A stretch of 64,000 bases of DNA from Rhizobium sp. 16-488-2b (GTDB lineage Bacteria; Pseudomonadota; Alphaproteobacteria; Rhizobiales; Rhizobiaceae). The translations under genes and the position numbers were made by a program. Under the pieces are notes generated by a model. The model worked only from the letters and a program-made list of their open reading frames with translations, was not told where the DNA came from and did not search any database. The DNA lies in contig NZ_JAGHMF010000014.1 of assembly GCF_017741815.1 (NCBI RefSeq), forward strand, positions 186,001-250,000, given 5' to 3'. This document shows, piece after piece, positions 38,226 to 48,929 of this stretch (position 1 is its first letter; the number at the start of each line of letters is the position of its first letter).

Positions 38226-39329
38226 GTGATCTCTAATCTTTCTCGAATGCTCTCGCTCTCTACAGCAATTGTTGTGGCTTCAACCGCAATTGCTGCCGCA
38301 GAGCCAAGCGCTGAACTCATCGCTGCCGCCAAGAAGGAAGGCACGCTGACCACGATCGCTCTCCCGCACGACTGGTGCGGCTATGGCGACGTCATTGCCG
38401 GCTTCAAGGCGAAGTATGGTCTGGAAGTGAACGAACTGAACCCGGACGCTGGTTCGGGCGACGAAATCGAAGCCATCAAGGCCAACAAGGGCAACACCGG
38501 CCCGCAGGCTCCTGACGTCATCGACGTCGGCCTCTCCTTCGGCCCGACCGCAAAGGCTGACGGCCTGATCCAGCCTTACAAGGTTTCGACCTGGGATTCG
38601 ATCCCTGACAGCGCCAAGGATGCCGACGGCTACTGGTACGGCGATTACTACGGCGTTCTCTCCTTCGTCGTGAACACCGACATCGTCAAGGAAGTACCAA
38701 AGGACTGGGCCGACCTGAAGAAGTCGGACTACGCCAACAGCGTTGCTCTCGCTGGTGACCCGCGCGCTTCCAACCAGGCCGTTCAGGCTGTTTACGCTGC
38801 CGGCATCGCTGCTGGTGAAAAGGACGCGACCAAGGCTGGTGAAGCCGGTCTCGCCTTCTTCGGCGAACTCAACAAGGCAGGCAACCTCGTTCCTGTCATC
38901 GGCAAGTCCGCTTCGCTGGCACAGGGCTCGACCCCGATCGTCATCGCATGGGACTACAACGGCCTGTCCTGGCGCGACACGCTGAAGGGCAACCCGCCGG
39001 TTGAAGTCGTCGTTCCGGCATCGGGCGTCAACGCCGGCGTTTACGTCCAGGCGATCTCCGCTTTCGCTCCGCACCCGAACGCTGCCAAGCTCTGGATGGA
39101 ATACCTCTATTCGGACGAAGGTCAGCTCGGCTGGCTGAAGGGCTATTGCCACCCGATCCGCTTCAACGATCTGGCCAAGAACAAGAAGATCCCGCAGGAA
39201 CTTCTCGACAAGCTGCCGCCGGCTGCAGCCTATGAAAAGGCTGTCTTCCCGACGCTCGACGAGCAGGCTGCTGGCAAGACCGCCATCACCGGCAAATGGG
39301 ACAGCGTCGTCGGCGCCAACGTCCAGTAA
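38226..39329 (+). CDS. ABC transporter substrate-binding protein (SBP_bac_6-like)
   Basis: A GTG start (MISNLSRMLSLSTAIVVASTAIAAA once initiated) with AAGGAG 8 nt upstream gives 367 residues with a signal peptide. The mature protein starts with AEPSAELIAAAKKEGTLTTIALPHDWCGYGDVIAGFKAKYG, the class F periplasmic-binding pattern also seen in AfuA- and PhnS-like proteins. A neighbouring PhoB-like array hints at a phosphorus-containing ligand, for example an aminophosphonate; this is inference. A terminator follows, so it is likely expressed more than the membrane components. Confidence 0.9.
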   Translation: MISNLSRMLSLSTAIVVASTAIAAAEPSAELIAAAKKEGTLTTIALPHDWCGYGDVIAGFKAKYGLEVNELNPDAGSGDEIEAIKANKGNTGPQAPDVIDVGLSFGPTAKADGLIQPYKVSTWDSIPDSAKDADGYWYGDYYGVLSFVVNTDIVKEVPKDWADLKKSDYANSVALAGDPRASNQAVQAVYAAGIAAGEKDATKAGEAGLAFFGELNKAGNLVPVIGKSASLAQGSTPIVIAWDYNGLSWRDTLKGNPPVEVVVPASGVNAGVYVQAISAFAPHPNAAKLWMEYLYSDEGQLGWLKGYCHPIRFNDLAKNKKIPQELLDKLPPAAAYEKAVFPTLDEQAAGKTAITGKWDSVVGANVQ

Positions 39330-39344
39330 AACAGTATGAAACCG

Positions 39345-39374
39345 GCCTCCCCGTCTTATCGCGGGGAGGCTTTT
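39345..39374 (+). terminator. Terminator between substrate-binding and permease genes
   Basis: GCCTCCCCG pairs with CGGGGAGGC over an 8-nt loop, followed by TTTT. It sits inside the operon and should cause partial termination. Confidence 0.8.
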
Positions 39375-39406
39375 GCCCCTCCGACGCCGCAAGAAGAGCT
39401 TTTTCA

Positions 39407-40303
39407 ATGAGCACTGTTTCGACGACGCCCGTGGTGAGCACGGCCCCGCTGATCACCAAGGACCGCGTGATCGACTGGCTCGGCATTACACCCTTCATTA
39501 TTTTCGCCCTGCTTTTTCTCATTATTCCCACGCTCTACCTTGTGGTTGGCGCTTTTTTGACGCCCGAGGGTAATTTCACGCTGAAGAACATCGGTGATCT
39601 TTTCACCCCGTCGATCCTCAGCGCCTACTGGATCAGTATCCGCGTTTCGGTCGCCTCGGCGCTCGGCGGCGCGCTGATCGGCTTTTTCCTCGCCTGGGCG
39701 GTCGTGCTCGGCGGCCTGCCCACATCGGTGCGTTCGACGCTGTTGACCTTCTCCGGCGTGGCCTCGAATTTCGCGGGCATCCCGCTCGCCTTCTCGTTCC
39801 TGGCAACGCTCGGTCGCACCGGCCTCGTGACGGTTTTCCTGCGGGACTGGTTCGGATTCAACCTCTACGGCACCGGCTTCAACCTGCTCTCCTTCTTCGG
39901 GCTCACCATCACCTACATGTATTTCCAGATCCCGCTGATGGTGCTGATCCTGACGCCGGCGCTGGATGGCATGAAGAAGGAATGGCGCGAAGCGGCAGAA
40001 ATCCTCGGCGCCAGCAATCTGCAATATTGGACCAAGGTCGCCCTGCCGATCCTCTGGCCGAGCCTTCTCGGCACGACACTGCTGCTCTTCGCAAACGCCT
40101 TCGGCGCCATCGCGACGGCTTACGCGCTGACGGGCTCCTCGCTCAACATCGTCCCGATCCTGCTCTATGCGCAGATCCGCGGCGACGTCCTTCACAATGC
40201 GAACCTCGGCTATGCGATCGCGCTCGGCATGATCGTCATCACCGGCGTGTCCAACATCCTCTATCTCATGCTGCGCATGCGCGCTGAACGGTGGCAGAAA
40301 TGA
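39407..40303 (+). CDS. ABC transporter permease 1
   Basis: The start at 39407 (MSTVSTTPVVSTAPLITK) gives 298 residues with about six hydrophobic helices and the EAA loop (EWREAAEILGASNLQYWTKVALPILWPSL). An upstream in-frame start is rejected because it would lie before the terminator. It forms the membrane channel with the next permease, whose ATG overlaps its stop (ATGA at 40300-40303). The two-permease arrangement is that of PotBC- and PhnUV-type importers. Confidence 0.92.
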   Translation: MSTVSTTPVVSTAPLITKDRVIDWLGITPFIIFALLFLIIPTLYLVVGAFLTPEGNFTLKNIGDLFTPSILSAYWISIRVSVASALGGALIGFFLAWAVVLGGLPTSVRSTLLTFSGVASNFAGIPLAFSFLATLGRTGLVTVFLRDWFGFNLYGTGFNLLSFFGLTITYMYFQIPLMVLILTPALDGMKKEWREAAEILGASNLQYWTKVALPILWPSLLGTTLLLFANAFGAIATAYALTGSSLNIVPILLYAQIRGDVLHNANLGYAIALGMIVITGVSNILYLMLRMRAERWQK

Positions 40304-41088
40304 AGGCTCAAAAACTCGGCGCCTGGATCGCCATCGCCATCGGCGCGACCTATTTCATCGTGCCTCTGCTCGGAACCATCGAGTTCTCGCTGCGCATGCG
40401 CCGCGACGCCTACAGTTTCGACGCCTACCTCTCGGTCTTCTCCGACGAGCGCTTCCGCGCGACCTTCGGCTACTCGATGATGATGGCCCTTTTGACCATC
40501 GTCTTCGGCATGCTCTTGATCGTGCCGACCGCCTACTGGGTGCGCCTGCGCATGCCGCAGATGCGCCAGGTGGTCGAATTTATCACGCTGCTGCCGCTGG
40601 TCATCCCGGCCATCGTCATCGTCTTCGGTTATCTGAGGATGTATAATTCATCCTCCTACCTGCCGATGACCGGCTCGACGACGGGAACCAATATCCTGCT
40701 CGTCTTCTCCTACATCACGCTGTCGCTGCCCTACATGTACCGCTCCGTCGATACCGCCATGCGCGCCATCGACGTCAGAACGCTGACCGAAGCCGCCCAG
40801 AGCCTCGGCGCCAGCTGGTGGACGATCATGTTCAAGTGCATCTTCCCGAACGTGATGAGCGGCATCCTCTCCGGCGCCTTCATCACGCTGGCGATCGTCA
40901 TGGGCGAATTCACCTTCGCGGCACTGCTGAGCCGTCCCGCCTTCGGCCCCTACCTGCAGCTGGTCGGCGCCAACAGGGCCTATGAGCCCTCGGCGCTCGC
41001 CGTGATCGCATTCTCCATCACCTGGCTCAGCATGGGCCTGCTCAATCTCGTCTCGCGCATCGGCAGATCCCGTCCGGCCAAGGCTTAA
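40300..41088 (+). CDS. ABC transporter permease 2
   Basis: An ATG at 40300, overlapping the previous stop by 4 nt, gives 262 residues; a GTG 9 nt earlier is possible. Six hydrophobic helices are seen with the EAA-type loop (TLTEAAQSLGASWWTIMFKCIFPNVMSGIL). The gene is translationally coupled to permease 1 and followed by the ATPase after 11 nt. It contributes half of the inner-membrane translocation path. Confidence 0.92.
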   Translation: MKAQKLGAWIAIAIGATYFIVPLLGTIEFSLRMRRDAYSFDAYLSVFSDERFRATFGYSMMMALLTIVFGMLLIVPTAYWVRLRMPQMRQVVEFITLLPLVIPAIVIVFGYLRMYNSSSYLPMTGSTTGTNILLVFSYITLSLPYMYRSVDTAMRAIDVRTLTEAAQSLGASWWTIMFKCIFPNVMSGILSGAFITLAIVMGEFTFAALLSRPAFGPYLQLVGANRAYEPSALAVIAFSITWLSMGLLNLVSRIGRSRPAKA

Positions 41089-41099
41089 GGTATTTCGAC

Positions 41100-42161
41100 A
41101 TGTCATTTCTCTCGCTGACCAACATTCAGAAATCCTTCGGCCAGGTTCAGGTCGTCAAGAACTTCAACATGAACATCGAGAAGGGAGAATTCGTCTCCTT
41201 CCTCGGCCCCTCGGGCTGTGGCAAGACCACCGTCCTGCGCATGATCGCCGGTTTTGAGAACCCGACCGGCGGCAATCTCAGCATCGCCGGCAAGGACATC
41301 GCGCCGCTGAAGCCGAACCAGCGCAACATCGGCATGGTGTTCCAGGCCTACGCGCTCTTCCCGAACATGACGGTGCATGACAACGTCGCCTTCGGCCTGA
41401 AGATTGCCGGCAAGCCGAAGCCCGAGATCGACGCCCGCGTCAAGGAAATGCTGGCGCTGATCCACCTCGGCCACCTCGCCGACCGCTACCCCTACCAGAT
41501 GTCGGGCGGCCAGCAGCAGCGCGTGGCGCTCGCCCGCGCCCTTGCCGCCAAGCCGCAGGTGCTGCTGCTCGACGAGCCGCTCTCTGCGCTCGACGCCAAG
41601 ATCCGCGTCTCGCTGCGCGAGGAAATCCGCCAGATCCAGCAGTCGCTGGGGATCACCACCATCTTCGTGACCCACGACCAGGAAGAGGCGCTGTCGATCT
41701 CCGACCGCATCGTGGTCATGAACGGCGGCCGCGCCGACCAGATCGGCACCCCCTTCGAGATCTACAACACGCCGGCCACGCGCTTCGTCGCATCCTTCGT
41801 CGGCACGTTGAACATCATCGAGGCCAAGGTCGTAGACCCCTCGGTCAACCGCATACAGATCGGCGACCAGGGCGTGACGCTCCGCGAAAACATCTCCACC
41901 TATAAGGCTGGCGACACCGTCTCGCTGGCGCTGCGCCCGGAAGCAGGCTCGCTCGCCGAAAGCACCCCGAGCGACACCAAGCTCACCGGCGAAGTCGTCT
42001 CCGCCCACTTCCTCGGCTCCGTCATCCGCACCCGCATGAACGTCGGCGGCAACGTCATCTCCTTCGACATGTTCAACAGCCCCGGCGTCAAGCCGCCGGC
42101 CACCGGCGAAACGGTGACGCTACGCTTCATGGCGGCGGATCTGCTGGTTATCCGGGATTGA
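41100..42161 (+). CDS. ABC transporter ATP-binding protein
   Basis: A 353-residue ATPase with Walker A GPSGCGKTT at residues 36-44, signature MSGGQQQRVALARAL, Walker B LLLDEPLSALD and the switch His in FVTHDQEEAL. The C-terminal 110 residues form the TOBE-like regulatory domain of the PotA/UgpC group. It powers the importer encoded just upstream. A strong terminator follows it, ending the operon. Confidence 0.95.
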   Translation: MSFLSLTNIQKSFGQVQVVKNFNMNIEKGEFVSFLGPSGCGKTTVLRMIAGFENPTGGNLSIAGKDIAPLKPNQRNIGMVFQAYALFPNMTVHDNVAFGLKIAGKPKPEIDARVKEMLALIHLGHLADRYPYQMSGGQQQRVALARALAAKPQVLLLDEPLSALDAKIRVSLREEIRQIQQSLGITTIFVTHDQEEALSISDRIVVMNGGRADQIGTPFEIYNTPATRFVASFVGTLNIIEAKVVDPSVNRIQIGDQGVTLRENISTYKAGDTVSLALRPEAGSLAESTPSDTKLTGEVVSAHFLGSVIRTRMNVGGNVISFDMFNSPGVKPPATGETVTLRFMAADLLVIRD

Positions 42162-42181
42162 TCACCGGACTTTCCGATTTT

Positions 42182-42209
42182 AAAGGCGTCGCCCATAGCG
42201 ACGCCTTTT
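42182..42209 (+). terminator. Terminator ending the ABC importer operon
   Basis: AAAGGCGTCGC pairs with GCGACGCCTTT over CCATA and is followed by T residues. Confidence 0.92.
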
Positions 42210-42341
42210 CCATTTGCGGCTTTGCCACAGCGGGCGCGACGACGCCGCAACATGACACGAAAACACCAGAAAACGCTTGAAATCCCCACCCCATTGCGCG
42301 ACGACGGCGCAACCGAAGTCATACCGCAAGAAGCCCGCATC

Positions 42342-43685
42342 ATGTCCCCCACCACGACGCCCGCAGCCGCCCCTCGCCGCCTCACCGCCCAGGATTTCAA
42401 GACGCTCGGCCTTTCCGCCCTCGGCGGCGCGCTGGAGTTCTATGATTTCATCATCTTCGTCTTCTTCGCGAGCGTGATCGGCCACCTGTTCTTCCCGCCC
42501 GACATGCCCGACTGGTTGGTGACGATCCAGACCTTCGGCATCTTCGCCGCCGGCTATCTAGTGCGCCCGATCGGCGGCATCGTGCTTGCCCATTTTGGCG
42601 ACATGTTCGGCCGCAAGCGTGTCTTTGCCTTCTCCATCATGCTGATGGCGCTATCGACGCTCGGCATGGCCGCCATGCCGACCTATGCCACGATCGGCAT
42701 CGCAGCCCCGATCCTCCTGATCCTGATGCGCGTCCTGCAGGGTGCGGCCATCGGTGGCGAGGTGCCCGGCGCCTGGACCTTCGTGGCCGAACACGTTCCC
42801 TTCCGCCGCGTCGGCTTTGCCTGCGGCTTCCTCTGCTCGGGCCTGACGCTCGGCATCCTGCTCGGCTCGTTCATCGCCACCATCATCAACTCGGCCTTCA
42901 CGCCCGAGGATGTCGCGGCCTACGCCTGGCGCATTCCCTTCTTCCTCGGTGGCATCTTCGGCCTCGTCGCCGTCTATCTCCGCCGCTGGTTGCAGGAGAC
43001 GCCAATCTTCGCCGAAATGAAGCAGAGCCGCTCGCTGATGCGCGAACTGCCGCTGAAGGCCGTGCTGCGCGACTATCCGCGCGGCGTCGTCATCTCCATG
43101 CTGCTCACCTGGATCCTCTCGGCCGGCATCGTCGTCACCACGCTGATGACCGCGACCTTCCTGCAGAAGCTCTACGGCTACACCGCGCAGCAATCGCTGG
43201 CCGCGACCAGCTTCGGCACGCTGTTCCTGATCTTCGGCACGGCGGCCGCGGGTGCGATCGTCGATCGCGTCGGCTCCGGCCGCTTCTTCATCGTCGCCAG
43301 CATCTTCTTCGGCGCCGCCACCTTCGCCTTCTACACCTACGCCGCGACATCGCTGACCGTGCTCTTCGTGCTCTATGCGATCATGGGCCTCTCCGTCGGC
43401 CTCGTCGGCGCGGTGCCCTACGTGATGGTCCGCGCCTTCCCGGCCCGCGTCCGCTTCACCGGCCTCTCCTTCTCCTACAACGTCTCCTACGCCATCTTCG
43501 GCGGGCTGACGCCGCTGGCGGTCGCCTCCTTGCTGCCGCTGAACCCGATGGCGCATGCCTATTACCTGCTGTTCATCGCAGCCCTCGCCTTCGCGCTCGG
43601 CGTCTACCTGCTCGTCAAGGGCGACACGGTGGAGGCCGATGTCGGCATCGAGGAACTCAACCAGCGGCTTGCCGCCGGCGCCTGA
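42342..43685 (+). CDS. MFS transporter, metabolite:H+ symporter type
   Basis: The start at 42342 (MSPTTTPAAAPRRLTAQDFKTLG) gives 447 residues and 12 predicted helices; the longer frame has a charged, unlikely prefix. The GALEFYDFIIFVFFASVIG start and the FGDMFGRKRVF loop are typical of the metabolite:H+ symporter family, which imports carboxylates or betaine-like solutes. It sits just after the ABC importer terminator and before the NIPSNAP gene, perhaps with its own promoter. Substrate unknown. Confidence 0.9.
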   Translation: MSPTTTPAAAPRRLTAQDFKTLGLSALGGALEFYDFIIFVFFASVIGHLFFPPDMPDWLVTIQTFGIFAAGYLVRPIGGIVLAHFGDMFGRKRVFAFSIMLMALSTLGMAAMPTYATIGIAAPILLILMRVLQGAAIGGEVPGAWTFVAEHVPFRRVGFACGFLCSGLTLGILLGSFIATIINSAFTPEDVAAYAWRIPFFLGGIFGLVAVYLRRWLQETPIFAEMKQSRSLMRELPLKAVLRDYPRGVVISMLLTWILSAGIVVTTLMTATFLQKLYGYTAQQSLAATSFGTLFLIFGTAAAGAIVDRVGSGRFFIVASIFFGAATFAFYTYAATSLTVLFVLYAIMGLSVGLVGAVPYVMVRAFPARVRFTGLSFSYNVSYAIFGGLTPLAVASLLPLNPMAHAYYLLFIAALAFALGVYLLVKGDTVEADVGIEELNQRLAAGA

Positions 43686-43754
43686 CAACAGCACAATAAC
43701 CAAATAGCGGGCCGGCAGGCATTTTAGCCGACCCGATCAACGAGAGATATTTCA

Positions 43755-44060
43755 ATGATTACCTGCCATCTGCGTTATGTCATCGACCCCTACAAGCTCG
43801 CCGAATTCGAGGAATACGCCAGGCTCTGGATCCCCATCGTCAACCGCATGGGCGGCGATCATCACGGCTATTTTCTGCCCTCGGAAGGCGCCAACAACAT
43901 CGCGGTCGCCTTGTTCTCCTTCCCGAGCCTTGCCGCTTACGAAGACTATCGCACGCGCATGGCCGTCGATCCCGAGTGCCAGGCGGCATTCGATCTGGAC
44001 AAGCGCAACCGCAGCATCATCAGCTATGAGCGCAGCTTCATGCGCCCGGTTCTCGGCTGA
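43755..44060 (+). CDS. NIPSNAP family protein
   Basis: A 101-residue protein with the family pattern YVIDPYKLAEFEEYARLWIPIVNRMGGDHHGYFLPSEG. NIPSNAP proteins adopt a ferredoxin-like (dimeric alpha/beta barrel) fold; bacterial forms are of unknown role and often lie beside transporter or catabolic genes. It is cytoplasmic. A gap of about 70 nt separates it from the MFS gene. Family call is firm, function is not. Confidence 0.88.
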   Translation: MITCHLRYVIDPYKLAEFEEYARLWIPIVNRMGGDHHGYFLPSEGANNIAVALFSFPSLAAYEDYRTRMAVDPECQAAFDLDKRNRSIISYERSFMRPVLG

Positions 44061-44136
44061 CCGAGACGTCACCACATCCGCGAGGGCCGACCTGCTCGGC
44101 CTTCCACTGGCTCCCATGACGAGGAACTGAAGAACG

Positions 44137-45005
44137 ATGCCGACACCTCAGATCAAGATCCTCGACGCGCTCTCCGTACCGGGCAACCCGGCCAAGCCGA
44201 ACGACGACCGCTTCGGATACAACGAGGCCTGCGCCTTCGTGATCGACGGCGCAACCGGCCTTGGCGACCGCCAGTACATGGACGCATCAGGCAGCGACGC
44301 CGCCTGGGTCGCGGCACGCTTCGCGGATGGTTTCAGGCAGCAGATCACGCGTGAGACGCCGGTCTCGGATGTCGCGCGCGCCGTCTCGCAGGAGGCCAGG
44401 GCCACATTCCTCGGCGGCAACCCCGACGCCCCACGCTACGCCTGGCCGCTCTCCGCCTTCTCGATGATCCATGCGACCGACGATCGCCTGACCTTCTACG
44501 GCCTCGGCGATTCCTGCGTCTTCCTCTTGCAGGAAGATGGATCGGTGAGCTTTCACATGGCAATTCCCGACGCCTATGTCCGGGAGCAGGCCCACGCGCA
44601 AAGCCATATCGCCCGCACCGGCGGCATCACCAAGGATGGCGGCGCGCTCGGCAATGCGGAGACGCTGGCGGCTCTGCGCCGACACCGTGAAAGCCAGAAC
44701 ACCGCAGGCGGCATCTGGACCTTGGGCCTAGTGCCTGAGTCGGCTGATCATCTCGTGTCGGAAGAATTGAAGATCAAGGGTCGCGCGCACGCCATCATCT
44801 GCAGCGATGGCTTCGCCGATCTGGTCGTGCTCTACGAAGCCTATGACGCCGCAAGCCTGGTGCGCGCGGCGCTCGACAAGGGCCTCGCCCCGATGATCGA
44901 GGAACTCCGCCGCTTCGAGCGCGAGACCGATCGGAAGGTCTGCGCTATCCCCGCTTCAAGCAGAGCGATGACACGACCGCGATCCTGGTCGAACTCACAG
45001 CCTGA
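44137..45005 (+). pseudogene. PP2C-like phosphatase gene with a one-base frameshift near the 3' end
   Basis: Residues 1 to about 265 read in one frame and show PP2C-like metal motifs: PNDDRFG (D23, D24), VIDGATGLGDRQY (D37) and IICSDGFAD. After GAGACCGATC near 44932 the frame jumps: the next frame reads EGLRYPRFKQSDDTTAILVELTA and stops at 45003-45005. This is the expected end with its metal-binding SDD. Adding one C in GATC(C)GGAAG would restore a 289-residue protein. Without it the frame runs to 45060 with an unrelated tail. It may be a real inactivating mutation or a sequencing error. Confidence 0.85.
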
Positions 45006-45032
45006 TATTAGAGCGACGAAACAGCAATTTCC

Positions 45033-45069
45033 GATTCAGGATCAGGCCCTTGGCCGATGATCCTGAATC
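45033..45069. repeat. Palindrome near the metH 3' end
   Basis: A 12-bp inverted repeat (GATTCAGGATCA / TGATCCTGAATC) encloses a GGCC-CTT-GGCC mini-hairpin. It lies between convergent genes with no T run. It could be a weak terminator or a fragment of a rhizobial intergenic palindrome. Confidence 0.6.
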
Positions 45070-45097
45070 ACTTTCTCCGGCAATTGAATCAGTGCCT

Positions 45098-45126
45098 GAA
45101 GACGCGCCCGATCAGGCCGCGTCTTC
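45098..45126. other. Inverted repeat at the metH stop codon
   Basis: GAAGACGCG (45098-45106) pairs with CGCGTCTTC (45118-45126), spanning the stop codon at 45112-45114. Confidence 0.5.
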
Positions 45127-48100
45127 CACGTCTTCGCGCGGCTTCGAAGGCACGTAGTTGAGCACCGGCCCGAGCCAACGCTCGACCTCGGAGATCTCCA
45201 TACCCTTGCGGCCGGCATAATCCTCGACCTGATCGCGCTCCACCTTGGCAACGCCGAAGTAGTAGGCGTCGGGATGGCCGATATAGATGCCCGACACGGA
45301 CGAACCCGGCCACATGGCGTAGCTCTCGGTGAGCTTCACGCCGGCGGCGTTTTCGGCATCGAGAAGCGCGAACAGCGTCTTCTTCTCGGTATGATCGGGC
45401 TGCGCCGGATAGCCGGGCGCGGGGCGGATACCGGCATATTCCTCGGTGATCAGCTGCTCCTTGCTCAGCGCCTCGCCCTTGGCATAGCCCCAATATTCGC
45501 GGCGCACCTCTTCGTGCATGCGCTCGGCGAAGGCCTCCGCGAAGCGGTCGGCCAGCGCCTTGACGAGGATCGACGAGTAATCGTCGTTGGCGCGTTCGAA
45601 ACGCTCGGCGATCGCCACTTCCTCGATACCGGCCGTGACGACGAAGCCACCGACGTAGTCCTGCACACCGCTGTCGACAGGCGCCACGAAGTCCGACAGC
45701 GCCACGTTCGACCGGCCGTCGCGCTTCGAAAGCTGCTGGCGCAGCGTGTAGAAGGTTGCTAGGTCCTCCTTGCGGCTATCATCCTTGAACAGGCGGATAT
45801 CGTCGCCGACGGTGCCGGCCGGCCAGAAGCCGATGACGGCGCGCGGACGGAACCACTTCTCGTCGATGATCTTCTTCAGCATCCCCTGCGCATCCGCCCA
45901 GAGCGCGCGTGCCGCCTCGCCCTGCTTCTCATCCTCGAGAATGGCGGGATAGCGACCCTTCAGCTCCCAGGTCTGGAAGAACGGCGTCCAGTCGATGTAT
46001 TCGGCGAGCGTCGCCAGATCATAATCCTCGAACACCTTGGTCCCGAGGAAGCTCGGCTTGGCGGGAGCGTAAGCGGCCCAATCGACCTTCTGCGCGTTCT
46101 CGCGGGCACGCGCCAGCGGCAGGCGCACCTTCTCGGCCTCGCTGCGGGCGTGGGCAGCCGCGACCTTGGCATATTCGGCGCGAATATCGGTGATGTAGCC
46201 GTCGCGGTTCTCCGGCGAGAGCAGCGACGAGACCACGCCGACCGCGCGGCTGGCATCGGTGACGTAGACGGTCTGGCCCTTGCTGTAGCCGGGATGGATC
46301 TTCACGGCCGTATGGACACGGCTGGTCGTGGCGCCGCCGATCAGGAGCGGCAAGTCCAGACCCTGGCGCTCCATTTCGGCCGCAACATGCACCATCTCGT
46401 CGAGCGACGGCGTGATCAGGCCCGACAGGCCGATAACGTCGACCTTCTCGGCCACAGCAGTCTCCAGGATCTTCGTTGCCGGCACCATGACGCCGAGGTC
46501 GATGATCTCGTAATTGTTGCAGGCGAGCACGACGCCGACGATGTTCTTGCCGATATCGTGGACGTCGCCCTTCACGGTCGCCATCAGGATCTTGCCGGCC
46601 GACTTGCGGTCGTCGCCGCCGTTCAGGCGCTTCTCTTCTTCCATGTAGGGAAGGAGAACGGCCACGGCCTGCTTCATCACACGCGCCGACTTGACGACCT
46701 GCGGCAGGAACATCTTGCCCGAGCCGAACAGATCGCCAACCACGTTCATCCCGGCCATCAACGGACCTTCGATGACATGCAGCGGACGGGCCGCTGCAAG
46801 GCGCGCCTCTTCGGTATCGGCGTCGATATATTCGGTAATGCCGTTGACCAAAGCGTGTTCAAGACGCTTCTCGACCGACCATTCGCGCCAGGAGAGATCC
46901 TGCACGCGTCCCTCGCGGGCGGCACCGCCACGGAACTTCTCGGCCACTTCGAGCAGCCGCTCGGTCGCATCGGCGCGGCGGTTCAGCACCACGTCCTCGC
47001 AGGCCTCGCGCAGTTCGGCGTCGATCTGGTCGTAGACCGCCAGCTGGCCGGCGTTGACGATGCCCATGTCCATGCCCGCCTGGATGGCGTGGTAGAGGAA
47101 CACAGCGTGCATCGCCTCGCGCACCGGCTCGTTGCCGCGGAACGAGAAGGAGAGGTTCGAAACGCCGCCCGAGATGTGCACCAGCGGCATCGTCTGGCGG
47201 ATCGTCCGCGTCGCCTCGATGAAGTCGACGCCGTAATTGTTGTGCTCTTCGATGCCGGTCGCGACAGCAAAGACGTTCGGATCGAAGATAATGTCTTCGG
47301 GCGGGAAGCCCGCCTTTTCCGTCAGGAGCTTGTAGGCGCGCGTGCAGATCTCGACCTTGCGGTCATAGGTATCCGCCTGCCCCGTCTCGTCGAAGGCCAT
47401 GACGACGACTGCCGCGCCATAGGCATGCAGCAACCTCGCCTGCGCAAGGAAGTTCTCCTCGCCCTCTTTCAGCGAAATCGAGTTGACGATCGGCTTGCCC
47501 TGGACGCGCTTCAGGCCGGATTCGATGATCGAGAACTTGGAGCTGTCGATCATGACGGGCACGCGAGCGATATCGGGCTCGGCGGCGATCAGGTTCAGGA
47601 ACTCGACCATCGCCTTTTCGGAATCGATCAGGCCTTCATCCATGTTGATGTCGATGATCTGCGCGCCGTTCTCCACCTGATCGCGCGCGACATCGAGCGC
47701 TGCCGTGTAATCGGCGTTGGTGATCAGCTTGCGGAAGCGTGCCGAACCCGTGACGTTGGTGCGCTCGCCGACGTTGACGAAGGGGATGTCCTTGGTGAGC
47801 TCGAAGGGCTCGAGGCCCGACAGAGACATGAACGGACGATGCTCAGGGATCGGACGCGGTTTGTACTTGGCCACGACCTCGGCGATCGCCTTGATATGTT
47901 CAGGCGTCGAGCCGCAGCAGCCGCCGACGATGTTGACGAGGCCCTCGCGGGCGAACTCGTCGATCTGCGCCGCCATCAGCTCAGGCGTCTCGTCATACTG
48001 GCCGAACTCGTTGGGAAGGCCGGCATTCGGATAGGCGCAGATGAAGGTATCGGCAACGCCCGACAGCTCCTGCAGGTGCGGACGCATGGCGTTGGCGCCG

Positions 48101-48885
48101 AGCGCGCAGTTGAGGCCAATCGTGAATGGGTTGGCGTGGCGCACCGAGTTCCAGAAGGCCGAAGGCGTCTGGCCGGACAGCGTGCGGCCGGAAAGGTCGG
48201 TGATCGTGCCCGAGATCATGACCGGCAGGCGGACGCCCTTGGCCTCGAAGCGCTCTTCGCAGGCAAAGATCGCAGCCTTGGCGTTCAGCGTATCGAAGAT
48301 CGTCTCGATCAGGATGATGTCGGCGCCGCCATCGATGAGGCCGTCGATCTGCTCGGCATAGGCGATGCGCAGGTCGTCGAAGGTGACGGCGCGGAAGCCC
48401 GGATTGTTGACATCAGGCGAGATCGAGGCCGTGCGGTTGGTCGGGCCGATGGCACCGGCCACGAAACGGCGGCGGCCATCCTCGCGCTCGGCGCGGATGC
48501 AGGCGCGGCGCACGACTTCGGCACCTTCCTTGTTCAGCGCATAGACCTCGCCTTCCATCGCGTAGTCGGCCTGAGCGATGCGGGTGGAGGAGAAGGTGTT
48601 GGTTTCGAGAATATCGGCGCCGGCCTTGGCGTATTTGTAATGGATCTCCTCGATCGCATCCGGCTGCGAGAGGATGAGAAGGTCGTTATTGCCCTTCTGG
48701 TGGCAGGCGCAGCCGATGAAGCGGTCGCCGCGGAAATGATCCTCGTCGAAACCCAGCCCCTGGATCTGCGTGCCCATGGCGCCGTCAAGGACGAGAATGC
48801 GTTCGCTGGCGGCTTTCCTGAGCGCCGCGAACACTTCACTGCCGTCGCGCTTTTCCCCTTCGGGGCCAAACAGATTGTTGAACAC
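45112..48885 (-). CDS. metH: Cobalamin-dependent methionine synthase
   Basis: A GTG at 48885, with AAGGAG 7 nt upstream on the minus strand, is chosen over the ATG 21 nt earlier, which lacks a ribosome-binding site. The 1257-residue enzyme has the four MetH modules: homocysteine domain ([17 protein letters not shown] zinc site), methyl-THF domain ([16 protein letters not shown]), cobalamin domain ([10 protein letters not shown], His ligand) and the activation domain (Tyr/Arg-rich end). It methylates homocysteine with methyl-THF from MetF. The upstream operator is the same as that of sahR-metF. Confidence 0.97.
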   Translation of the reverse strand: MFNNLFGPEGEKRDGSEVFAALRKAASERILVLDGAMGTQIQGLGFDEDHFRGDRFIGCACHQKGNNDLLILSQPDAIEEIHYKYAKAGADILETNTFSSTRIAQADYAMEGEVYALNKEGAEVVRRACIRAEREDGRRRFVAGAIGPTNRTASISPDVNNPGFRAVTFDDLRIAYAEQIDGLIDGGADIILIETIFDTLNAKAAIFACEERFEAKGVRLPVMISGTITDLSGRTLSGQTPSAFWNSVRHANPFTIGLNCALGANAMRPHLQELSGVADTFICAYPNAGLPNEFGQYDETPELMAAQIDEFAREGLVNIVGGCCGSTPEHIKAIAEVVAKYKPRPIPEHRPFMSLSGLEPFELTKDIPFVNVGERTNVTGSARFRKLITNADYTAALDVARDQVENGAQIIDINMDEGLIDSEKAMVEFLNLIAAEPDIARVPVMIDSSKFSIIESGLKRVQGKPIVNSISLKEGEENFLAQARLLHAYGAAVVVMAFDETGQADTYDRKVEICTRAYKLLTEKAGFPPEDIIFDPNVFAVATGIEEHNNYGVDFIEATRTIRQTMPLVHISGGVSNLSFSFRGNEPVREAMHAVFLYHAIQAGMDMGIVNAGQLAVYDQIDAELREACEDVVLNRRADATERLLEVAEKFRGGAAREGRVQDLSWREWSVEKRLEHALVNGITEYIDADTEEARLAAARPLHVIEGPLMAGMNVVGDLFGSGKMFLPQVVKSARVMKQAVAVLLPYMEEEKRLNGGDDRKSAGKILMATVKGDVHDIGKNIVGVVLACNNYEIIDLGVMVPATKILETAVAEKVDVIGLSGLITPSLDEMVHVAAEMERQGLDLPLLIGGATTSRVHTAVKIHPGYSKGQTVYVTDASRAVGVVSSLLSPENRDGYITDIRAEYAKVAAAHARSEAEKVRLPLARARENAQKVDWAAYAPAKPSFLGTKVFEDYDLATLAEYIDWTPFFQTWELKGRYPAILEDEKQGEAARALWADAQGMLKKIIDEKWFRPRAVIGFWPAGTVGDDIRLFKDDSRKEDLATFYTLRQQLSKRDGRSNVALSDFVAPVDSGVQDYVGGFVVTAGIEEVAIAERFERANDDYSSILVKALADRFAEAFAERMHEEVRREYWGYAKGEALSKEQLITEEYAGIRPAPGYPAQPDHTEKKTLFALLDAENAAGVKLTESYAMWPGSSVSGIYIGHPDAYYFGVAKVERDQVEDYAGRKGMEISEVERWLGPVLNYVPSKPREDVEDAA

Positions 48886-48929
48886 GGGCGGACTCCTTGA
48901 CGTCATTATAAAGACAAGCCGCCCAAATC

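Noticed and set aside
38226..42161. Iron (Afu/Fbp) importer
   Set aside because: Two separate permeases are encoded, iron importers of this type have one fused permease; no Fur-like site was seen.
46150..48900. 916-codon plus-strand frame over metH
   Set aside because: Antisense shadow of a clear methionine synthase.
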